A stretch of 11,313 bases of DNA from Baffinella frigidus (lineage: Eukaryota; Cryptophyceae; Cryptomonadales; Baffinellaceae). The stretch spans positions 111,375 through 122,687 of the forward strand of contig MU646493.1 of the NCBI GenBank assembly GCA_026770585.1, in the 5' to 3' direction. Numbering within the stretch: the first letter of the stretch is position 1; each line of letters opens with the position of its first letter. Shown piece by piece: positions 6,143 through 11,313 of the stretch. Position numbers and translations under genes: made by a program. The notes beneath the pieces were generated by a model that ran no database searches, was not told the origin of the DNA, and saw only the letters and a list, made by a program, of their open reading frames with translations.

Positions 6143-6423
6143 TCTATTCCTTGACATCAGAAACGGTTCTGATCATGACGAAGGAACGGGTTTGCCTTGA
6201 GGTGTTAATAAAAAGGAACTATGAGGCGGCTTCCACGCGAGCCTCTTGGGTTTATTACAGTTCCGAGGGCGAGATCAAATCGGATTCAGAATCTGAGTGC
6301 GAGGTGACCACGGACGCCGAATCTGGATCAGAGAGTGAGGGAGAGGAGGGGGGGAGGGGCGCAGGAGGGGGGGGGGGGGGCACGAGAGCAGCGAGACCAG
6401 TTACAGTGGTACCTCGCTCATAA
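6127..6423 (+). CDS. doubtful 98-residue acidic ORF
   Basis: The frame opens with ATG inside an orphan A arm, giving MSEVP, as every intact A right arm does. The unique middle part, about residues 10-70, ends in a Ser/Glu/Asp-rich run, followed by a poly-glycine tract made by a long G run (about 6366-6380). The tail PVTVVPRS comes from the left arm of the next A element. I recognise no domain. It may be a chance frame, or the middle could be an exon fragment of an unidentified acidic protein. The repeat-derived start and end make it an unlikely gene as it stands. Confidence 0.15.
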   Translation: MSEVPIYSLTSETVLIMTKERVCLEVLIKRNYEAASTRASWVYYSSEGEIKSDSESECEVTTDAESGSESEGEEGGRGAGGGGGGTRAARPVTVVPRS

Positions 6424-6438
6424 GAAAGCGCCCCCCCC
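6402..6438. mobile_element. family A left arm interrupted by B3 (A7)
   Basis: TACAGTGGTACCTCGCTCAT, then AAGAAAGCG and a C-run, is an A left arm that stops exactly where B3 begins at 6439. Just after B3 the sequence GCGGT could be the last trace of an A right arm (GGCGGTTTCTT), which would mean B3 inserted into A7 and the rest was lost. Confidence 0.75.
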
Positions 6439-6545
6439 TATCCATTAAGTGACCAGTAGGCGCATACGCCCTACCGTAGGGCCCTACTAGGACTTGCCTA
6501 GGGCTTCCACGGGCGATTATTCGCCCGTTGGTCACTTAAGGGATA
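6439..6545 (+). mobile_element. family B fold-back element (B3)
   Basis: This 107-bp copy runs from TATCCATTAAGTGACCA to TGGTCACTTAAGGGATA, with one mismatch in the outer stem. Hairpins are GTAGGCG/CGCCCTAC, GCCCTA-CTAGG against CCTAGGGC with a 3-base insertion, and a perfect ACGGGCGA/TCGCCCGT around TTAT. Confidence 0.92.
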
Positions 6546-6548
6546 GCG

Positions 6549-6705
6549 GTATCTGGGCTATTAAGAACACGGGTGCCCCGACATCGGTGGGTGTATTTTT
6601 ACCAGAGGGTTGACTGCAGGGGTATCTGGGCTATTGGAAACCAGAACTTAAGAACACAGACCGGATTTGGGCCCCCCGTTTTGTTGATTTAGTACCAGAG
6701 GGTTG
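6549..6705. repeat. diverged direct repeat containing two D half-elements
   Basis: GGTATCTGGGCTATT occurs at 6549-6563 and again at about 6619-6633. In each case a stretch with AAGAACAC follows and the unit closes with TACCAGAGGGTTGA (from about 6600 and 6692). The two units differ in length by roughly 20 bp. This is a local duplication of a segment carrying the left half of the D inverted repeat. Confidence 0.65.
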
Positions 6706-6817
6706 AGTGATCCACTTAGTAGGGTCCACTTAGTAGGGTCCACTTATCGCTTCAAGTGGCCAACCCTGCTGAGTGGACCCTACCAAGTGGACCGCACTGA
6801 GTGAATCACTCTCAACC
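6701..6817. mobile_element. 117-bp imperfect fold-back with 14-bp direct repeats
   Basis: GGTTGAGTGATCCACTTAGT at the left pairs imperfectly with the right end AGTGAATCACTCTCAACC. The left arm contains TCCACTTAGTAGGG twice in tandem (6711-6724, 6725-6738) plus a partial third copy, and the right arm has matching GTGGACCCTACCAAGTGGAC. It overlaps the end of the second D half-element. Confidence 0.7.
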
Positions 6818-6889
6818 TTGACGTGGGAGGGGTGCGCGTCCCTGACCAACCTTCCTGACAGGGGCGCGTCAGAAAGCAGCGCGCTCGTT

Positions 6890-6928
6890 CTGTGAGCCTC
6901 GGTCGGACAGGTGACGAGCCTCGGTGGT
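6890..6928 (-). repeat. 38-bp dispersed repeat, copy 2
   Basis: CTGTGAGCCTCGGTCGGACA then GGTGACGAGCCTCGGTGG is the reverse complement of the repeat at 5568 with a few changes, again holding the GAGGCTC motif twice. Confidence 0.75.
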
Positions 6929-7226
6929 TGACTCATGAACTCGCAAGCGGGGTCCCACGTTCCCTTCTCGCTCCCGCTTTTTGGTACCCCAATCACGAGA
7001 CATACATGTAGCCAGCTGGCGGTCCACAACCTTGCTACTTCAGATCTGGGGATATTACCCCACATAGAGACTCGGGATATCTCCAGATCCGACCCGGGGA
7101 CTCCTGTTCTCCTCAGTAAATCTGCAAGCCAGCACGCGACCTACGGTCCACATGCTGCACCTCTCTTGCTAGTTCTCCCTGTAGAACAGCAGATCAGGCT
7201 CGTAACCTACGACCCACACTCAAGGC
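6929..7226. other. unique sequence, no gene recognised
   Basis: This is a non-repetitive stretch between the fold-back cluster and the telomere-like array. A 98-codon plus frame (6935-7231) spans it, but its composition is not convincing and it matches no family I know. The boundary with the array is sharp, at about 7227. Confidence 0.55.
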
Positions 7227-8795
7227 TTTAGCGTTTAGGGTGAAGGGGTTAGGGTTTAGGGTTTGGGGTTCGGGGTTGAGGGGTTAGGGTTTAAGGTTTC
7301 AGGTTTAGGGTTCAAGGTTCAGGGCTCAGAGTGTGGTGTTTAGGGTTGATAGTTTGAGCGTTGAGCGTTTAGCGTTTAGGGTCAGGTTTGGGGTTTGGGG
7401 TTTAGGTTTTTGAGGTTTGGAGTGGAGGGTTGAAGGTTTAGGGTTGAGGGTTGAGGGTTAAGGGTTAAGGGTTGAGGGGTTAGGGTTCAGGGTTTGTTGA
7501 GGGTGTACGGTGCAGGGTGTGGGGTTTAGGGTTTAGGGTTTAGGGGTAAGGGTGTGTGGTGCAGGTTGTAGGGTGTAGGATAAGGTTTATGGTTTATGGT
7601 TTAGAGCGTAGGGTTTAGGTTTTAGGGTTTAGGGTTTAGAGTTTTAGGGTTTAGGGTTTCGGGTTTCGGGTTTCGGGTTTCGGGTTTGAAATTGAGGGCT
7701 TGGGGTTGAGGGTTCAGGTTTCAGGATTTGGGGTTGAGGGTTGAGAGTTGAGGGTTTTAGGGTTTAGGGTTTAGGGTTTGAGGTTTAGGATTTAGGGTTT
7801 AGGGTTCAAGGTGTCGGGATTAAGGTTGAGGGTTTACGGTTGAGGGTTTAGTGTTTCGGGTTAGCGTTGAGGGTTCAGGGATCAGGGTTTGAGGTTCAGC
7901 ATTCAAAGTTTAGGGTTCAGGGTTTGGGGTTTAGGGTTAATGCTTTGGGGTCTAGGGTGTAGGGTTGAGCCTTGCTGTTCAGGTGTTTAAGGGTTTAGGA
8001 TTCAGGGGTTAGGGGTTCAGGTTTAGGTTTCAGGGGTTAGGGGTTCAGGTTTCACGATTCAGGGGTTAGGGGTTCAGGTTTCAAGGTTCTAAGTTCCAGG
8101 TTCAAGGATGTTGGTTTAGGGTTCATGGATGAGGTTCAGGGTTCAGGGTTCAGTGTTGAGGGTTTAGGGTTTAGGTTGGTATCACGGTTTGAAGTTCAGG
8201 GTTTAGGGTTAAGTATTTAGGGTTTAGGGTTCAGAATTCAGGGTTCAGGGTTCTGGGTTTAGGGTTGAGGGTTGAGGGAGAAGGGTTTAGGGTTTAGGGT
8301 GTATGGAGTAGGGTGAAGAGTTGAGGGTATCGGGTTTAGGGTTCAACGCTTAGGGTCCAAGGTTCAGGGTTTGGGGTTCAGTTTTTGGGCTTACGGTGTA
8401 GGGTTTAAGAACCAGGGTTTGGGGTTTCAGTGTTCGTGGGTCTAGGGTTTACGGTTTGGAGTTTGGGGTTCAGGTTTGAAGGTTGAGGGGTTTATAATTT
8501 AGGGATGAGGGTGTATGGTGCAGGTTGCACGGTTCAAGTTTTGAAGGGTTCAGGGTTTAGGGATTACGGGTTCAGGTTTCAGGGTTTAAGGTTTAGGGCT
8601 CGGGGTTTCGGGTTGTGAGTTTAGGGTTGAGGGTCTAGGGTCTAAGGTTGAGGGCTTAGGGTTTAGGTTTTAGGGTTCAGGGTTAAGGGTTAAGGGTTGA
8701 GGGTTCAGGGTTCAGGGTTCAGGGTTTAGGGTTTGGGGTTTGGAGTTGAGGGCTTAGGGTTGAGGGTTGGGGATTTGGGGGTTGGGGTTTGGGGT

Positions 8796-8834
<39 letters not shown>

Positions 8835-9205
8835 GGTTCAGACTTTAGAGTTCAGGGTTTAGGGTTTAGGGTTTAGGGTTTGGGGGTCAGGGTTTGGGGT
8901 TTAGGGTTTGGGTTCAGCGTTCAGCGTTTAGCGTCTGCGGTTTGCGGTTTAGGTTAAGGGTTCAGGGCTTTGGGCGTAGTGTTTAGGTTTCAGGGTTGGG
9001 GGCTTAAGGTTTAGGGTTCAAGGACCAGGGTGAAGGTTTTTAGGGTTCATGGATATATGGTTTTGCCTCTAGGTTGAGGGTTTAGGTTTGAAGGTTAAGG
9101 GGTTTAGGATTTAGGGGTAAGGGTATGATTGGTTCTTGAAGTTGCACACTTTAGGTTTCGAAGGGTTTAGGGTTTAGTATTTAGGGTTTGGGGTTGAGGA
9201 ATTGT
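7227..9205 (+). repeat. degenerate TTTAGGG telomere-like array, left block
   Basis: About 2 kb of heptamer-like repeats, G-rich on the plus strand. The base unit is TTTAGGG, with frequent TTCAGGG, TTGAGGG, TTTGGGG, TTAAGGG and TTTCGGG variants plus insertions that shift the phase. Uniform runs occur, for example TTTCGGG four times (7657-7684) and TTGAGGG six times (8795-8836). TTTAGGG is the telomere unit of most plants and green algae. The degeneracy and the following unique and transposon-like sequence indicate an internal or subtelomeric array, not a chromosome tip. No gene is visible inside. Confidence 0.95.
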
Positions 9206-9625
9206 GCTCCCATGTTGGGAGCTCGACGAACTGAAAGGACCTCAAGGGGGGGAAAGGGTTCAGAGCTGTTTTTTTGAGCCGCCTGCTTCAAATAACTTGT
9301 CAAAAACGACATCTCAAGCCTGAATTTGTTTTGAATTGTTTTTTCAGGTTCCAGGCGGGGGGGGGGGTTGAGGTGCGGGGAGTGGGGGGGCGCCATGCGG
9401 TGCACCGTGGGCTGAAAAAAAATGGGGGAAAAGATTTTTGAAAAAAATATATAAAGCCAAGGACTTTAAACTGTATGGGGCCCTTACAATTTATGTCTTT
9501 TTCAAAATCGTTTCCGGCCAGATAAAATTTTGGGCCTAGGGGAAAAGGTAAGGATCTCCGGCCAGATATGATTTTTGAGGTGTTGTTATTGCAGATCAGC
9601 CCGCTCAAAAAATCGGCTTTAGTGC
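9206..9625. mobile_element. non-telomeric island bounded by short inverted repeats
   Basis: Heptamers stop near 9205 and resume near 9626. AGCTGTTTTTTTGAGCC (9264-9280) and CGCTCAAAAAATCGGCT (9602-9618) form an imperfect inverted repeat bounding about 355 bp, suggesting a small insertion. Inside, TCCGGCCAGATA occurs twice (about 9513 and 9557), there is an AT-rich segment with AAAAAAATATATAAA, and G runs at about 9357-9368 and 9383-9390. Frames are short and unconvincing. The unique flank from 9206 to 9263 is not explained by the inverted repeats. Confidence 0.6.
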
Positions 9626-10892
9626 TTACGGTTCACGGTTCAGGGTTCAGGTTTTAGGTTTTCAGCGTTTAGGGTTTAGGGTTTAGGGTTTAGGGTTTAG
9701 GGTTTAGGGATTAGGTTTCAGGGCTTGGGGTTTAGGTTCAAGGGTTTAGGGTTTAGGGTTTAGGGTTTAGGGGTTTAGGGGTCAGGGTTTAGAGTCAAAG
9801 GTTCAGGGTTTAAGGTTGATTGAAAATGGATTAGGGTTTACGGTGTAGGGGTTGGAGTTTAGGGTGTGTGTTTGAAGGTTAAGGGGTTTAGAGTTTGCTG
9901 TTTCGTATGTGGGGTAGTTTTACGGTTGAGGCTTTAAAGGGTATAGGGTTTAGGGTTTGGGGGTTAGGTTTTAGGATGTAGGGTTTCATGTTTAGGGTGT
10001 CGGGTTTATGGTGTAGAGTTGAAAAGGTTGGGGTTGGGTTGTAGGGATAAGGGTTCAGTGTTTAGTGTTTACGATTCAGGGTTTAGGGTTGAGAGTTCAG
10101 GGTTCAAAGTTTACGGTTGAGGATTGAGTGTTTGGGTTTTAGGCTTTAGGGTTTAGGGTTTAGGGTTTAGGCATTGGGGTTGAAGAATGAGGGTTCAGGG
10201 TTGAGTGTTCAGGGATGAGGGCTCATGGTTTGGAATTCGAGGCGTTAAGGGCTTGGAATTTAGGATATGGTGTGGGGTTTAGGGTTTGAGGTTATGGTTC
10301 AGGATTTAGGGTTTAGGGTTTAGGCCCTGGGGCTAAGGTTGAAGTTTTAGGTTTTAGGTTTTAGGGTTTAGGGTTTAGGGTTTAGGTTTTAGGGTTTAGG
10401 GTTTAGGGTTTAGGGTTTAGGGTTGAGTGTTGAGTGTTCAGGGTTGAGTGTTGAGTGTTGAGTGTTGAGAGTTTAAAGTGTATGGTTCAGGGTTTAGGGT
10501 TTGGAGTTTAGGGTTTAGGGTTTAGGGTTTGGAGTTTAGGGTTTAGGGTTTAGGTCGTGGTGTTTAAGGTTTAGGGTTCAGGTTTTACGTTTCAGGTCTT
10601 ATGTTTTAAGGTTTTGGGTTTTGGATTGTGGGTTGAAGATTTATGGTTCAGTGTTTGAGTTTTAGGTTTTAGGTTTTAGGTTTCAGGTTTTAGATTTTAG
10701 GGTTTAGTGTTTTGGGCTCAGGGTTTAGGGTTAAGAGTTTAGGGTTCAGGTTTTAGGTTTTAGCTTTCATGGTTTAGGGTTTAGGGTTCAGGATTTAGGG
10801 TTCTCAGGTTTGGGCCATTGAGGCTCATCACCTGTCCGACCAAGGCTCACAGGGGTTCTCAGGTTTAGGGTTCTCAGGTTTAGGGTTTAGGG
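9626..10892 (+). repeat. degenerate TTTAGGG telomere-like array, right block
   Basis: The array continues in the same direction. Perfect TTTAGGG runs occur, six copies at 9668-9709 and a further run in about 10365-10422. Variant runs also occur, such as TTGAGTG units near 10422-10470 and TTTTAGG units near 10661-10682. Copy 3 of the 38-bp dispersed repeat interrupts it at 10815-10852. Heptamers then continue to the B4 insertion and briefly beyond it, to about 11017. Confidence 0.95.
10815..10852 (+). repeat. 38-bp dispersed repeat, copy 3
   Basis: CCATTGAGGCTCATCACCTG followed by TCCGACCAAGGCTCACAG, with the paired GAGGCTC/AAGGCTC motif seen at 5568 and 6890. It is embedded in the telomere-like array; AGGGTTCTCAGGTTT occurs on both sides (10797-10811 and 10867-10881), which suggests an insertion or local duplication. 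Confidence 0.75.
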
Positions 10893-10996
10893 TATCCCTT
10901 GAGTGACCAGTAGGCGCATACGCCCTATCGTAGGGTCCTAGGACCTACTCAGGGCTTCTACGGGCGATTGTTCGCCCGTTGGCCACTTAAAGGATA
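10893..10996 (+). mobile_element. family B fold-back element inside telomere-like repeats (B4)
   Basis: This 104-bp copy starts TATCCCTTGAGTGACCAGTA and ends TTGGCCACTTAAAGGATA. Directly outside it are TTTAGGG on the left and GGGTTTATGG on the right, so it splits an existing heptamer array. A TA target duplication is possible, because both ends carry TA at the border. Hairpin 3, ACGGGCGA/TCGCCCGT around TTGT, is perfect; the middle hairpin has changed into the near-palindrome GTAGGGTCCTAGGACCTAC. Confidence 0.93.
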
Positions 10997-11175
10997 GGGT
11001 TTATGGTTTAGGGTTCTCCCCTCCTTTTTTGTGGGCGTGCTACTTGTCTACCTTGCCTGCAGTGTGACACAGTGTACAAGGCAATAGCAGGGGTCTTGTT
11101 TTTGCGTACACCACACAGGTGTTACTCAAAAACTATCACACACACACGCCACTGCTCCCCCCCCTGTTGCGAAAT
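10997..11175. other. end of array and unique spacer
   Basis: A few heptamers reach about 11017, then unique sequence follows with a TTTTTT run, the imperfect inverted repeat CCTTGCC / AAGGCAA around TGCAGTGTGACACAGTGTAC, a short CA run and a C run. No gene is recognised. Confidence 0.6.
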
Positions 11176-11305
11176 TACAGGGGTACCTCGCTCATAAGAA
11201 ACCGCCCCCCCCCTAGGACCACCATAGGGCCCTAGGCATGGTCCTACTGTAGGGTCCTAGGAGGGGGCGGTTTCTTATGAGCTGCATGAGCGAGGTACCC
11301 CTGTA
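11176..11305 (+). mobile_element. family A fold-back element, well preserved (A8)
   Basis: This is the best copy in the window. Ends are TACAGGGGTACCTCGCTCAT and ATGAGCGAGGTACCCCTGTA; the arms pair for over 30 bp, including AAGAAACCGCCCCC with GGGGGCGGTTTCTT, and continue through CCTAGGAC with GTCCTAGG. The head holds two hairpins, ACCAT/ATGGT around AGGGCCCTAGGC and CCTAC/GTAGG around T. The right arm carries a small insertion, CTGCATGAG, which duplicates ATGAG. It is used here as the orientation reference for the family. Confidence 0.93.
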
Positions 11306-11313
11306 GCCGATGT

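Noticed and set aside
4070-6545. CRISPR array
   Set aside because: Repeats are long fold-back elements at irregular spacing and in both orientations, in a eukaryotic nuclear setting with spliceosomal introns.
6935-7231. 98-codon plus frame before the array
   Set aside because: No start context, domain or splice pattern supports it; composition is near random.
9181-9608. Minus-strand frames of 74 and 102 codons in the array island
   Set aside because: They run through poly-A/T tracts, G runs and heptamer-derived NPKP residues, and no domain is recognised.
7227-10892. True chromosome end
   Set aside because: Repeats are too degenerate and unique plus transposon-like sequence follows in the direction where a tip would be expected.
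10893-10996. tRNA gene, suggested by the cloverleaf of family B
   Set aside because: The 17-bp outer stem, lack of conserved T-arm GTTC and D-arm bases and no CCA-type end rule out a standard tRNA.

Overview
The window looks like nuclear DNA of a unicellular eukaryote, most likely an alga. It holds a spliceosomal gene for the cytosolic ribosomal protein eS1 (RPS3A) with two GT-AG introns, a second split gene on the minus strand, and about 3.6 kb of degenerate TTTAGGG (plant/green-alga type) telomere-like heptamers. GC-rich codon use fits a green alga; a prasinophyte is only a guess, and dinoflagellates or cryptophytes are not excluded.

Layout. 1-95 is a 25-bp tandem repeat. 105-1199 (minus) is a piece of a probable major facilitator superfamily (MFS) transporter. 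Two exons can be seen: one carrying TM1 and TM2, the other carrying a motif-A-like loop, TM3 and the start of TM4. The putative intron between them holds three separate fold-back elements (351-500, 662-811, 875-976). 1200-2044 has no gene I recognise. 2195-4024 (plus) is RPS3A, reconstructed as exons 2195-2205, 2882-2987 and 3371-4024, giving 256 residues. Its first exon has only 11 coding bases, so the gene is easily mis-annotated with a false start inside intron 1.

4070-6817 is packed with fold-back (MITE-like) elements. Family A is about 110-140 bp, with ends TACAGGGGTACCTCGCTCAT and ATGAGCGAGGTACCCCTGTA and a head made of two small hairpins. Family B is about 104 bp, with ends TATCCCTTAAGTGACCA and TGGTCACTTAAGGGATA and three internal hairpins, so it can be drawn as a cloverleaf. 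The A and B cores share a CCTAGG/GGGCCC-rich motif, and three of the four B copies sit at or inside an A element. Smaller families, a 38-bp dispersed repeat and tandem duplications fill the gaps.

7227-10892 is the telomere-like array, G-rich on the plus strand. It contains locally uniform runs of variant heptamers, a non-telomeric island of about 400 bp (9206-9625) bounded by short inverted repeats, and a clean B insertion (10893-10996). The window ends with another well-preserved A element (11176-11305).

The two genes show no functional link. The notable content is the fold-back family system and the telomere-like array it has invaded. No autonomous transposase is visible.
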